A stretch of DNA of 64,000 nucleotides, taken from contig OENT01000542.1 of the NCBI GenBank assembly GCA_900239685.1, positions 1-64,000 on the forward strand. Reading direction: 5' to 3'. Positions 9,125 through 21,660 of this stretch are shown here, in pieces. Under the pieces are notes generated by a model. The model was not told where the DNA came from. It saw nothing but the letters and a program-made list of their open reading frames with translations, and searched no databases. The DNA comes from Rotaria macrura (Eukaryota > Rotifera > Eurotatoria > Philodinida > Philodinidae). Position numbers and translations under genes: made by a program. Numbering within the stretch: the first letter of the stretch is position 1; each line of letters opens with the position of its first letter.

Positions 9125-12100
9125 TTAAAAGTATTGAGATAATATTTCACCATATTTAGCCAATAGAAACATTACCATGATACCAAATATAACACCAGAA
9201 TTTTGACAAAGTAGAATTTTAAACTTTAACATTCTTGTGACTGATTGATTGACTGCAGTATAATCTCTTTGGATTTCATGACCCATAGAGATAAGTTCTG
9301 GTACCTAATTAAGTGAAACAGATGTCTATAGAAATACTTAATTACATATGAGTATCTAATCTACCATATCAGTTAGACCAATATAAACAAACATACCACC
9401 AGCTAATGCACAAATCCATGGATGGAAATTTTGCAGTTCTCCTAAAGAAAAGAAATTATCATTGTCGACTAAAAAATGATCTATCTCTAGACAAAACAAA
9501 TCATTTGCCTAATTTCGCTCCGAGGATAAAACCGGGATAACAACCACAGGAAGATAAAAAATTCATTAGGAGAGCTTGTTTTACAGGAAGACCACTGCTT
9601 AGTAAAACAGCAGCGTCACCTATAAATTTAAATAAAAACAATATTAACATATGAATACATATCTTTTCTTTTTTACCGAGTTTATGAGAGAATTCTTCGC
9701 AAACAATCGGTACCATCATGCGCAGGCATTCACTTACGGAAACGATTGCTATGGCACCTATGGTAAGACCATCGATAAAACCATGCAGTAGATCGCTGAA
9801 GAGAATCATCCATCCGATTGGTTTCATTGTTTTCAAATTAGCTCTCAAACTTTGAGTGTTTTTTTGTTGAAGAACTGACTACAACAACCAAGCGTTATGT
9901 ATTTCATATTAGTATTCAACGTTGTTGAATACAGTTTAAGAAAGTTTCATCGCTTATATCGTTAGACTTATCATTAATTGATCATTGTCAATCGTAAGAC
10001 CATTAGAAAAGAAAATATTATGGTAATCCTATCTTGCCTAACAGGTGTTCTACAAATAACAGTTACTTTGTAACCCACAACTATGTCACTTATTTTACAC
10101 GTTGTCGATTCCATGATTTTATTTTCAAAAAAACAAGCATGTGTCTTTCAATTTCAATTATCTAAACGAAAATGCATAGATATTATTCTTCTCTTTTGTA
10201 GATTGACAGTCGTTCTCAAACAGAAGAAAGATCATTTATACTAGTAAGTATAAGAAAACTCCATTCTCATTAACTGTAAAGTCTATTTCAGCTCTTAAAG
10301 AAAAAAACATTGGTGACAAAATAATTTTCTATCTGAATTATGTACACTACTGTGGACGTACTTACATATTACAACGAAATCACAGTTTTTCGAAAAAGTT
10401 ATAAACACATGAATCGTAATATCAGTCTCACAGAGACGCTTAAGACAATTTTCGATCACATAATCCTTCTTCAAAATACAACGCTCGTTAACGTGGTCAT
10501 TTCAATTTTTCCATAATTTTTTGTAGAAAAATGAAATTTTGAATATATCGATTTATAGTTCAGAAAGGTGATCTTTTTTGTTGACATCTATTTGTCACTT
10601 ACAGCACCTTTTGAAAAAATCGATTCAGTAGCGAGTAAAATAATGGAAATAATCGAGAATTACAAAGTGAAGATGACTTATTTCTAGAACATAGGTTATT
10701 ATTGTAGAACTACAAAAATATTCGTTTTATTTTTTATCGAAAATTAGAGAATAATCAAAGTTGCTAGGAAAAATAAGATGAATGTTATCAAATCATCAAG
10801 ACTATGATTGTAAAGTATTCAGAAAATTTTTTTTCGATTCACCAATGGTCATGGATATACACTGACGCTGTTCTATCATTAAAATAGCTTTTTTCAGATG
10901 GAAAAAACAACAAAGCTTATGTATATTTCCTAACACTTACCGATACATCTTCTTCACCATGATCATGTGTAGACACAACCTAAAATAAACATAAACATAA
11001 TCCAATTTTCCCATGATATCTCTTCGCAGCTAAAATGTGCTAAGCGTGTGTCTTTTTTGTTTTGAATTTCATAATACTAAAATGCAATGGATCAAAATTA
11101 AAAATCGATAGCAGATGATCATTTCGTTTCAATTACAATCGATCTTAACACGAAGAATTGATTTACTTCGTTTTTGGAATCGGTAAAACAAAAGAATGCT
11201 TCATTCTTCTGATTATTTAATCTGTTTTCATGAAGTACTATTATAATTTTAGCCATCCATACCATGGACAAATAATTTTGCAGTATACATTTCTCTACGC
11301 TTAGCACAAGTCTCGTCGTACTGTTTAACGCAGTTATGCGAGAAATACACATACGTTCAATATTATTCAACAGGCAATCGTAGCAAAGCATAGCATCGTA
11401 AGCAATCGACTATTTTAGTTTGAGATCAATCACAAAATCATTCAATCGTGCGCAGAGCATTGGTACACATACTTCAGTCATTTTAATTTGTAAAGAAGAC
11501 ATTTTGGAAATAATCATGAGTTATTCAAATTCTTTTCTTGAACATGTTCAGAGCTCTTTCCTTCTGTATAAAACTAGAGAAAAGGAATCTAACTGTTGTA
11601 AGCTGTCTTTGTTTTAGTACGTTAATAAACTGAAGATACTTGATCCCATTTCTAAGCTCTGTAAGGAGATCATAAAACCCACATTAACTACTCATTATTT
11701 TCCTCACATATCGATACATATATTCTACAGAAGAATGAAAATTTACAGATACGAACCGTTTCAACATGAAGAAAAGTTTCACAGAGTTGATCACGCATAT
11801 AAAATATATATATAACAATGGTTGTTATGAGACCTTTTGTCAGGAAAGTTAAATCTAAATCATAACTATCGACACTGAATGCCTTGATTAAATGAAATTA
11901 ATTGTAATTGAATTGTAGATAATTAAGAAAAATTACTTACCATTGGAATAAGATGAAATACACCAGTACCAAGAAGTGAACCAACGGCTAGATACAAAAG
12001 AATACGATTAACAAATCGAATATAATCAAATAATACTCATCACCTAAACCAATAAACATTGTCAGCAGCCATTTAAATGCATGCCTTTTTCGGAATGGTA

Positions 12101-12684
12101 AAATGATGATACTAAATAATGCTGCCATATTAATAATAATGATGGAAATCATGCCAACCAATATATCTTCAACAATCAGAATATTTGACATAAAATTAGC
12201 TCAACAGATAAAACATACTTTTCCACTTTGCTGTTCCGGGTAATTTTAGGCAGCCTTCATTAAATTTGACATCGGCTAAGACTGGAATCAAATTTTTAAC
12301 ATCTGCATGAGTTAGACTCGCATTTTCATCAGTTCTATTGATATGCAATCCATTGAGTAAATCGTCTGTCGATTGAAAACACTAGTAGTTATTGAAGAAA
12401 AACATCCATCCATCGAATATCTCTTATATGTATGTATTCACCTTATTTTCGACAGTATTCCGCTGAATATCTTCATCGGTAATCTTTTCACGAATATCTG
12501 TTAGACTATCGACCCCATTCGATTCAATTAATTTATGATAAAATAATTTTAAATTAGTTTGATTTTTTAGATGTAAATACAGAAGATCTTCGTCTAAGCG
12601 ATCTAATTTATTTTCGATTGTCAGAACAGATTCCAATTCAATATAGACAAGAAGAGCAATAAGGATTACACTTATTTTTATCAT
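9125..12684 (-). CDS. ZIP-family divalent metal transporter (SLC39, LIV-1-like)
   Basis: Membrane importer of Zn and related metals, 436 aa in ten exons (5' to 3'): 12442-12684, 12219-12381, 12044-12166, 11941-11987, 11757-11882, 10941-10979, 9677-9878, 9509-9619, 9365-9441, 9125-9304. It has a signal peptide (residues 1 to about 20), an acidic N-terminal ectodomain, TM1-TM3 (VGMISIIIINMAALFSI; GLAVGSLLGTGVFHLIP; LTKGLITTIVIYIFYM), a short HDHGEED metal-binding-type loop on a 39-nt exon, then TM4 with HGFIDG (279-284) and TM5 with EEFSHKLGD (308-316). The last exons encode LAGGMFVYIGLTDMVPEL and QNSGVIFG, typical of the C-terminal half. The usual TM5 motif EExPHELGD is changed to EEFSHKLGD. 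Introns flanking the loop exon are long (777 and 1062 nt). Intron 8 appears to use a GC donor. A splice acceptor abuts the ATG (AG at 12686-12685). Confidence 0.9.
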
Positions 12685-15600
12685 CTATAAATATTAAAAT
12701 CAGTCATTGTCTGAAAAATACGCGAAAAACCAAAATACTGTTTCTATCTTTCTTTCAAGTCAATAGTTTGAGAACAAAGGAGTTATTTTTCAATAAAGTT
12801 CTATTGTTCTTATTTCACACTGAGATATTTGCTAACAATTAAATAGAAAAGAAACATTATAGGCTGAACGTCATATTACAATTAAATAGGTTAATGAGCT
12901 CCTAGGTTCGACTTCGAATAAATATACAACATACTTAATCAATAAATTCATCGCATAGTAGAAAATAGATTCAGTTTTAATTTAGCTTATTCATACAGAT
13001 TCGTAGGCATCTACATGTATGCTAGTGAATAGAAAATGAAACTAAATGTCAATATAACTGATATTCATTTCAAACTAACAGAAAGGTAAGTATTTGTGAA
13101 ACACATTCTAGTAGGAACTCGATAGACATCTCATATTGTCACTGTTTGGAAGAAGAAGTAGAGCTACATCGGAATGTTCTATACAATTTGTTTTCTGAAA
13201 ATTATACTCAGGATTGAATTTGAGTAGAAGCGTCTAATGTACTAATGAATATTAAAATTCCAAAACTCTAATCTTACATTATAGTTTCTCTTTTAGAAAC
13301 TTAATAGGAAGACCTGAGAAAGGTTTGTAGACAAATCTATCATTTAAGTTTCGTTCTTTGTTTAACAAAGTGACAACAGCAGATTTCGGTCGAATTACCC
13401 TCACAAATACACATCATACTTTTCAGTTTAAATGAACATTTTCATACTAAACTAGGAGGAATTTTATTCTGAAGTATATTTTCCAAAATCTCCATATAAA
13501 TTCAAACTTGAAATAGGGAACTACATCTGTAGTGCAAAAAACTAATTATTGAAATCTTTGATTGCATGATATTGCTCTTCGAATAAATAATAGTCATGTT
13601 TCGTGAAAATCCATATAACTTTTGAAAATCTTATTCGAATATCAAGAAAATCCGCTTCCAGTCCTAGTTGAAAATATTCGATGATGTTAAAGTGAAATTT
13701 GATGAAAGTTAGCAAGAATAGATAATTGTTGAAAAACCTATGAATGAATTTGAATCGACTAGCTATGATTAATTTAAATTTCACTTCAATTAGTTCTTTT
13801 CAAAGTGAAAATTAAGCATGATCAAAGAAGACGAAGAGATTAAAGCAAAAGACTTCGAAGCGTGTATTGCAAAGGCTTTAATAATCAGCATCAACAATGA
13901 ATTCCTTATTTCTAGGACGTTTCCTATAGTCTATCATATGAATACCTACATATTTTATGCTTACGTCACTGACTTCAAAAGTCTTGAAAAGAAAGTGAAT
14001 CGTGTCAATCTGAGATATACATAAAACATTTTATGTAGCTGTATGGTATACGATATTAACATGTAAAACGTAACTTTTTTTTATATGGATGTATGATATT
14101 GATAGCTGTTACATCCTAAATTGACTTTATTACGTTATTATAAGACAAAAGAAGTGATGGAGTATTTTTATCCCTTCGAGATATTTTTCAAAAGCCGAAT
14201 GTAAAGATCCGTTAGTCTCGTTAAGCAACACAATATTGATACTAACCGGGCAGAAAAGGGTATCGGCAATTTCTAGTACGCACTTTTTATGGAGGTTACA
14301 AACAGTGTGTGTCTATACACACAGTATGTTTAAGCGAAGATTGAATATGTAGATAATATGTATGACACAAACGCACTTTACATTTAAAAAACGTTAGGAC
14401 TGTATAAACGTTCTCTTCTTTCACGGGATCTCATGCGTGACAAGCATGGGAGACAACCGATTGGTTTTTATATAAATAAAATGTACTATAGGAGAAATTT
14501 TTACAGCCGTAGATGTAATTTCAGAAACTTGTCTTGTCAAGCATGAAATCATGATTTTTTTCAAGAAGACGTTCTATCCAATGAGAACAAAATTTTCACT
14601 GTTGAAAATAAAAACTATTTCCTTCAATTAGATTTGTCAATACAATTTGGTACGATTTGACAAATGAACTAGATCTTCATAGTATTGATTATGTAATTAT
14701 GTTCAAGATTTTACGACTATCTCCCATCAGAAATATTGAATCGTTACATTGATATTCGAAATTCGATTCTACAATCTACTCGCTATTGACTCTGAATTGA
14801 ATGTCACAGTAGAAAATAAGAATAATGAACTAAGAAAGAGCATGCATAGAAGTTTGACAACATTTGATATCCACAAGCTTAGCAATATCTACTGCATAGA
14901 AGTAATCAACTATTTTAACTCTGTTGTGTATCAGAAGATCCCATTATTCTGATTTCTAGAAAAATCAGAAGCTTAATTTTTCAAGGCAATTTTCGATCGT
15001 AATCAAAAGTGGCACCGAAAACCGTTGAATTTTTTTAAAACTTACATCTCGGATATATAACAGTTGTTGAATAGTTCCAGTTGACACTATGAATAAGAAC
15101 TTTCATGTATCAAATGCATTAGAAACATGCGATCCGGCTGTAATAGATAAGAAAAATTAAAATAAATAAAAATTTTGCATATTGTCAAAACAATCGAAAA
15201 ACATGAGTGCAAATACATTTGTTGAACATGATACAGAAAATCTTTTTACTACTATTGCGCTCATGTCTTTTTTTCTGATAAACGTCGTGAAACGTTTATG
15301 TTACATGAAAAATCTTATTGTTTATCAGCTAAACGTGTAAAACTGAATGCATTCCCTGCGTAAAAAAAGTAAACATAAGCATGCACAAAAAGTAAAATAG
15401 ATGGTTTTCTGGTTGTAGCTTTAAATCAGGACTGGCGAATTCTCTGTTTCATGTTTGAGGTATCTCTAGAAAAGGGAGACGTTGAGTTAACACTAGAGAG
15501 ATAACATTCTTTTTAGTAAGCCTTCTCATATTTCTTATTATGAAATTTTCTTTCGATATGATACTATTGGTCAAAGGAAAGAAAATATATTCAAGAAATC

Positions 15601-16321
15601 TTAAAAATTGAATGATCAAAGTATTATTTTGAGATTTTCTCATATCTTAATTTTAACAATATTCACGAATGAATTCATAAGTTCCACTGAAATTAAATGA
15701 AATTTACATGCATAAAGCATAAGTGTGGATAGATGTACATATATTCTAATGAAATTCACATGCCAACACTGTTACTCGATAAAAACAAATCTAAAATTGT
15801 AGACGTAGCTTCGATATACAACAATTTTAACCCAAACTGAAGCTAGGATCAAGTGAAGCACGAAAAGCAGCTGTTTTTCCAGTTATAACTCACTATAATG
15901 AGTTAATAAACATAGCCGGTAGAACAATACCGAGTCAACGCTGGGTCAATCCAATCCTTTGTCTAATGCGGTCTTGTTTTTCTGTTTCGGAAAGTATTTC
16001 TTTATCACTGTTTAATCAACATTATTGAGCTCCAATGGGGGAGTATAGCCCATATTTATTTAAGTTAGCTGCTCATTTTACTTGATCATTAACATTCTCC
16101 TCGAAGCACGTTTTTTCTCAGTTAGTGATAAATAATAAATTAAGTAGATAGCAATGGATTCATCAGCTATCATGTCTGTTATAGTCTGATTTCAAATCGT
16201 GCTTCACCAAGTCACTCTCGATTTATTATCGAAACTTTTAAAAGACAAACCGAATACTTTATACAAATTGAAAATTTTCACAATTTTGCTGCCGTCCCTG
16301 ATACGTACGAGGAAATGTACA
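12685..16321. other. Gene-poor region of about 3.6 kb
   Basis: AT-rich, with scattered frames of under 80 codons and no recognisable protein. A short palindrome, GTGTGTCTATACACAC, lies near 14310. I see no supported gene, RNA or repeat. Confidence 0.4.
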
Positions 16322-17626
16322 TTATTTAGAATGCCATCTTCGCAGCGGTCTCTGCTGACGAACTGAGGAAGACAATGATGATTGTGGTTCACGACGGTGT
16401 TTTCTCGATTCTCTTGGGTTAAACCTATTTGATATTGGTGATGCTTGTGGTTGAGGATTGTAAGGATATCGTTGCGGTTGTAGTGTTAGTGCAGCAGGTA
16501 GAGCAGGTGCTTGTGCTACATATTGATTCATTGTTTGAGGCACACGAAAAATATAGGACGATGTCTGTGGTCGTGATTCTTGATCTTTTTTCTTAGTAGT
16601 AATCGAGGTAAATATCTGTGATTCTGATGAGTTTAATTGAGATTTCTGATATGCTTGTTTTTGTAAGACTGGACGAAATTGTGAAGATGGTGAAGACGGC
16701 ATTAGCTTCTGGTGCATTGACGAATAACGTTCAGAGTTAGATGTGGGTTGTTTCGATCGTTCTGAAAATGCATGGCTATCCTGGGAGCTCGAATACTGAG
16801 CAACCGTTTGGCGTACCAACTATGCGAAAAAAATGTGGATTGTATGAGAAACAAGGGTGCAGTTAAAGAACTATACAATGAGATCTCTAAGATAGCATAA
16901 AAGAAATTTCTTTTGCGTGTTACTATGTTCAAAGTCCTTAGAGAGACATGAGCTAATTTTCGAAATTTATGGTGTCAAATATTTCAACTCAATGACATTG
17001 TTCAAAGATTTTCATCTTGACGAGTTTTGAAATTCTTGTATTATACTTACTTTCTCGTTTGAAAGATTTGTTTCGATGCTGTGTGATTTTCGTTCCAGAT
17101 CGATGGGTGTTTCAGATGATATTTTAATCATTGCAATGGGCGCTATCAGGTCATCGAGTAACATCTGAATTTCCAAGGGTTTCTGTATTTCTCGTCGAAT
17201 TTTCCCCAATCTTTCATTCCATCGTGTAAAATCAATTTCAGAAAATTCATCTTTCTCCCGACTTGAGAAAATTTCTTTGGCAACATTATTCAACGACGTC
17301 TGTAATTCATCATGTGAAGTTTGAAGTCTCTTTTCCAGATCGAGCCGAACTGAGGAGGCAATTTTTTGAATTTGAGTAATTGATTTCTTTTCCCAATCAT
17401 TAATCTCAAGTAGTACTGGATGATCAGTAGACTTTTGACTAATATCTAGTTGAAGTAAATCATGATCCTGTCCAATCAGATCCATTTCACGAGAAAGATC
17501 TTGTCGATGCTCTCCGGTGTGTTTCCAACAGAAAGATTGCCCGCATCCGTGACACATGAAAATTCCTCCACTTTTGTTACCACATTTGAAGCATAATTTA
17601 TGTTTTTCGATATCTCCGCTAGCCAT
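16322..17626 (-). CDS. B-box-like zinc-binding protein with coiled coil, function unknown
   Basis: 357 aa from two exons (17051-17626 and 16322-16819) with a 231-nt GTAAGT...TAG intron. The N-terminus has a compact Cys/His cluster: C12, C15, C25, C28, C33, H36 and H40 in the pattern CxxC-x9-CxxCx4CxxHx3H, followed by EHRQDL. This resembles a B-box or related treble-clef fold. Residues of about 45-190 are charged and helix-rich and probably form a coiled coil. The C-terminal exon is Ser/Gln/Pro-rich and probably disordered, ending in basic RRWHSK. No RING or other catalytic domain is present. I recall similar small proteins as a multigene family in rotifers, but give no function. The start is the first ATG; an earlier in-frame extension lacks an ATG. 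An AG acceptor sits 1 nt before the ATG (17629-17628). Confidence 0.8.
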
Positions 17627-20115
17627 TCTAAACGAAATGAAAATTTTAATCGATAATATTTTTCTTCTTTCTTTCAACTATTGCCTACACGGTAGCAACC
17701 TGATGTCTACTCTTAACGATTACACGTGTTCGTGTTGATAGTTACAGAGGTAAAGCAAATAAATGCGTCATCAAAAACGTAACTTCGCATCTTTTTATTC
17801 TGCGACGTCGTCTTTCTTTTATCAACTGAAGAAAGTTTCATCTCTTCTCCCCTTCTGCATTTCATCTTACCTCTTTGAATCACGATGTTAATGGTCCCTT
17901 CCTTGTCTCTATTTTCGAATATGATAAATTACCAGAATAATAATTCAAATTTTTGCCTTCATCGAACTGTTCATCGATTATAGTGCCATCGAAGTGAAAT
18001 CATTACAAACACCAATCATATGTAAGATTTCTTTGGCCAATAGTAGCGGTTGCATAGAATACCAAGTATCATACGAGTCATTTTAAAAAAGAAGTATATT
18101 CTTTAGTGATAACCGAAAGGACAGTTTGAGTCTTATTCGAAAGTACACATATCAACGATACTTGTGAAAATACGCACCTGTCAACATGTATGACCAATTT
18201 CAATGATAGAATCACTGAGATATAGGAGAAATTACATCATTGTTGAGACATAGAGACTCAACAATCTACCTTGGTGGAAATGTTTTGATAATATTTTCAA
18301 TTTTGTAAGCTATGAACGTAATCAGGACGAATGGTAGAATCGTTGTTCATCGAGAAAAAACAGTGTTTGCAAAGCGCTTGTCAATTAATATGCGGGTGTC
18401 TTATGTTTTATAGATACTCGGTTTTCGTAATTGAATTCTACTGATTGGTATTCGTTATATACATCGGGTAGTATAGCATAGCATGTCGTCAAAATTTTGA
18501 AAGTCTATTAAACGTCCACGTGGGATCATAGCAATGGTAGAGTTCTGGTGAAATTTGTTCTTCACGTGCTGCTAGATAGTTGAAAATTAGGAATTGTGTG
18601 CAGTAAGGTGGTACATTTCTAGAGGAATGCCTCTCACTATTGACCAGAGTTCGTAAATGTCAGAGGAAGCATTTATAAAGGCATATGTGAGTGGAATATT
18701 TCAGAGTAATACGATTTCTGTTTTCAGATTATAGGCGATGAATAAAGTGTTTAGCGTACTGTAGAAACTAGACTAAGAGCGTTTTAATTGTTCTAGAAAT
18801 TTCGAGAGTTGTCTCCTACTAAATTTGCATAGTGTATTGCGACGATTGTCTATGCTTTAATCTCATAGAACCGTTATTACACGAAGGTCGTTTTCTGTTC
18901 AACACCTGGGCATAGAGTTAAAGTTGAAGCTTCTCTATGTAATGACACTCGACAAGCATGGTAAGAATTGATCTGAAGTTGTTCCCTTCTGAAATCGTTA
19001 GAAATTCTATCGTGAGTACATTAAAATATTTTTCTTCGCTCATATTTTGTTTTTTTAGATAAATTTACGAATCTAGAATTAGAACATCTTTATTTTTTGT
19101 ATGTCTAAGCTAATAGTTGAGAAAATTTTGTTAGCACGTCATAGATGGTATTTTATTATTGGAATCCTACCGATTGGACATATGTCACTATTCGCCCTTT
19201 GTATGACCTAAACAATCAAAGGAAAATTTACCTTACAAAGCATTTCAATGCGTCTCCCACATAGTATACTCAAGAAGATGTTTTCATTTGCACATTTTCG
19301 CAGAGAATGTGACGATCATATATATCAACAACAGCTAGATGACAACATCGACGTATATATTTTACTATATAGTAGTTTAATAATTTGCCAATAAAGAAAT
19401 TTATTGGGGATTTGTTCTTTGATGAAAGCTTAGATGCTCATATATAGACATGGCTGAACAATACTCCTGCAGAATGTGTCTAAACAGTGGTAGCAATATG
19501 TTACTCTATTCTGTCTATGATTTGTATTTCTCATCAAGATGTTCTATGTTATTCTATTATTGTGAACTTGGAAGCACTTCATTTTTCTTTTCACTTTATA
19601 TTTTCTCTATTTTATTGGTATGCAGAGAAATGTTCTGATTTGACTCGTTGTCATAAACCGAATTAGTCATATCGTAGATTTCTCATTATGTAATGACCGA
19701 ATAAAGTGTCAAAATGATTCTGTATAAAAAGAAAATAAAAACTATGACAATAAGTCGTAGTAGACTCTACGAAGTAGAAAATAGTATAGCGTAATGATGA
19801 TAAATTGCATATGACAAATCGTACCTCTATATTTGCTTGAAATCGTATCATAATTAATATTAATATTAAGAACTGATTCTGACACTAATAAAATGAAAAA
19901 ATGTGAATATCGTTCTAGTAAGCTAGTTAATTAACTTGATCAGATTCGCTCGAGTACATCTAAACATCATTATTAGAAATTCATTTGTAAAATTTAACGA
20001 TCCACAGAGAAAGAATAATTTTATTTGTGTAATTTCATATTTCTTACACTTTTTCTTCAAGATAAGTTAATTAAAGCGTTCAAAATTTTCTTATAATTTA
20101 CAATTACTTGTTGGC
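17627..20115. other. Intergenic region of about 2.5 kb
   Basis: AT-rich, no gene recognised on either strand. It probably holds the divergent promoters of the zinc-binding protein (minus) and the adenosylhomocysteinase-like gene (plus). Confidence 0.4.
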
Positions 20116-21660
20116 ATGCGATCTAAGAATTTTCTACTACGCAGACTTTCTTTTATTCCCACTCGATTATCTTGTTTTGGTCGATTCATTCATAGTATTA
20201 ATCATACTTCATTTCTAAGTCGTGTTCATCAAGAATGTATTCATCTTTCCAAGTTTCCATTGCTATCTTCAATCGTGCAATCAATGGAACATGATAAACC
20301 CCTGCAAGATTACGTAGTATTAAATATTCAACATCAATTGGGCGATGTTGCTGCACAAACCGAAGCCTTAATTGTTCTCGGAGCGTTACCATCGAACATA
20401 TATTTCCTTCCACCATCATATACTCGTCATAAAGAATTCGAATCATTTGTAATGAGAAATTATAGTATTCCCAAAGAAAACTTCTTTCAATCGTCATCGT
20501 ATCGTTTACGTTATAACTATGATCGATATCGTTTAATTAATGTCATATTTACATTAAATCAAATGATAAAGATGGAATCAATGAAAGGCAGAGTTAAAAA
20601 GAATAATTTACTTGTATTAGATGATGGAGGATGTTTTCCTGAAGCCTTAGCCGCTTTATATGATATCGATGATGGAAAATTAGAACCAAAACAATTAACT
20701 GACAATCTTCCTATCTCATTGAGAGTAAATCAATCAGATGCAAAATTTCTACTATCACATCTTCAATCAATCGATATTCGTCTAGTTGAGCAAACTTCTC
20801 GCGGTTTATTTAAGTATGTTGATCAACCAAATATTACAAGAGTTTTGACACGACATGGAATATCTGTTATTGATGTAGCATCTAGTGAACCGAAAAAGAC
20901 ATTAGAACCTCCTATTATAGCCGACGCTTGCTTGAATATGTTATCATATTTATTTTATGATGCATCAAATTATTTAAGAATTCCGAAGCCATCTCGTTCA
21001 CAACGTTGTTTATTGCTTGGCTATGGAGCGATAGGACAAGCAATCGGTTATGCTTTATCACATGGCAGTGACTTAGGATTGTTTTCCAAAAATTCAATTA
21101 ATGTATGGGATCGAGATATTTTTAAACGTGAATTAGCAGAGGAAGATGGTTTTAAAATATTTGATCAATGGGATAGTACAGAAGAATTCGATTATATTAT
21201 TGGTTGTACTGGTCGTTGTTCATTACCAATATCATCTCTGCCACTGCTACGTGACAATTCCTATTTAATAAGTGTCTCATCGGCTACGATCGAATTTCCA
21301 TTTCATGAAATGCTTGAATGTGCATTGGCCAACGACAGTTTTACTACGATACCAATTAGTATATCTGATGAACAAATTAATCAATTGGACAATGAAGATA
21401 TTCATCGTAATATAAAATTCAACATTGAAAATGGACGCAATGTAACTGTTGTTAATGGTGGAATGCCTATTACATTTTTAGGATTTTTAAATCCAACAAA
21501 TCCAGAAAAATTCGATTTGACGGTGAGTTGTATGATAACAGCAAGTATTCAAGCTGTACATATGAAGAAGAGAAAAAACGATCAAAATCGTCTTATACCA
21601 TTGGACTTGGCGTATTCCAAATTGATTTGTAATTGGTTTGATAATAATAGAACTCGATAG
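20116..21660 (+). CDS. Adenosylhomocysteinase-like NAD-binding protein, intronless, putative mitochondrial
   Basis: A single 514-aa frame with no intron, unlike every other intact gene here. It follows the S-adenosylhomocysteine hydrolase fold: QTEALIVLGA (residues 81-90), LLVLDDGG (165-172, compare the family's ILDDGG), VEQTSRG (224-230), then a Rossmann nucleotide loop LGYGAIGQAIG (301-311, GxGxxG) and DYIIGCTGR (359-367). Substrate and catalytic blocks of true hydrolases (the CNIFSTQD-type and NDSxTKxKFDN-type motifs) are not conserved, so canonical activity is doubtful. The first 39 residues have seven Arg/Lys and no acidic residue, as in a mitochondrial presequence; the homologous region begins near residue 57. 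Intronless structure and bacterial-looking sequence suggest horizontal transfer, but that is inference. The gene is intact and so probably under selection. Confidence 0.65.
   Translation: MRSKNFLLRRLSFIPTRLSCFGRFIHSINHTSFLSRVHQECIHLSKFPLLSSIVQSMEHDKPLQDYVVLNIQHQLGDVAAQTEALIVLGALPSNIYFLPPSYTRHKEFESFVMRNYSIPKENFFQSSSYRLRYNYDRYRLINVIFTLNQMIKMESMKGRVKKNNLLVLDDGGCFPEALAALYDIDDGKLEPKQLTDNLPISLRVNQSDAKFLLSHLQSIDIRLVEQTSRGLFKYVDQPNITRVLTRHGISVIDVASSEPKKTLEPPIIADACLNMLSYLFYDASNYLRIPKPSRSQRCLLLGYGAIGQAIGYALSHGSDLGLFSKNSINVWDRDIFKRELAEEDGFKIFDQWDSTEEFDYIIGCTGRCSLPISSLPLLRDNSYLISVSSATIEFPFHEMLECALANDSFTTIPISISDEQINQLDNEDIHRNIKFNIENGRNVTVVNGGMPITFLGFLNPTNPEKFDLTVSCMITASIQAVHMKKRKNDQNRLIPLDLAYSKLICNWFDNNRTR

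Noticed and set aside
13818..14024. Plus-strand frame starting MIKEDEEIKAKDFEACIAKAL, which looks protein-like
   Set aside because: Coding character fades after about 25 residues, and I recognise no family or splice partner.
12685..16321. Search for exons in the 3.6-kb gap upstream of the ZIP gene
   Set aside because: No pair of frames could be joined by consensus splice sites into recognisable protein.
20198..20497. Minus-strand frame opposite the adenosylhomocysteinase-like gene
   Set aside because: A shadow of the coding strand, with no motif of its own.
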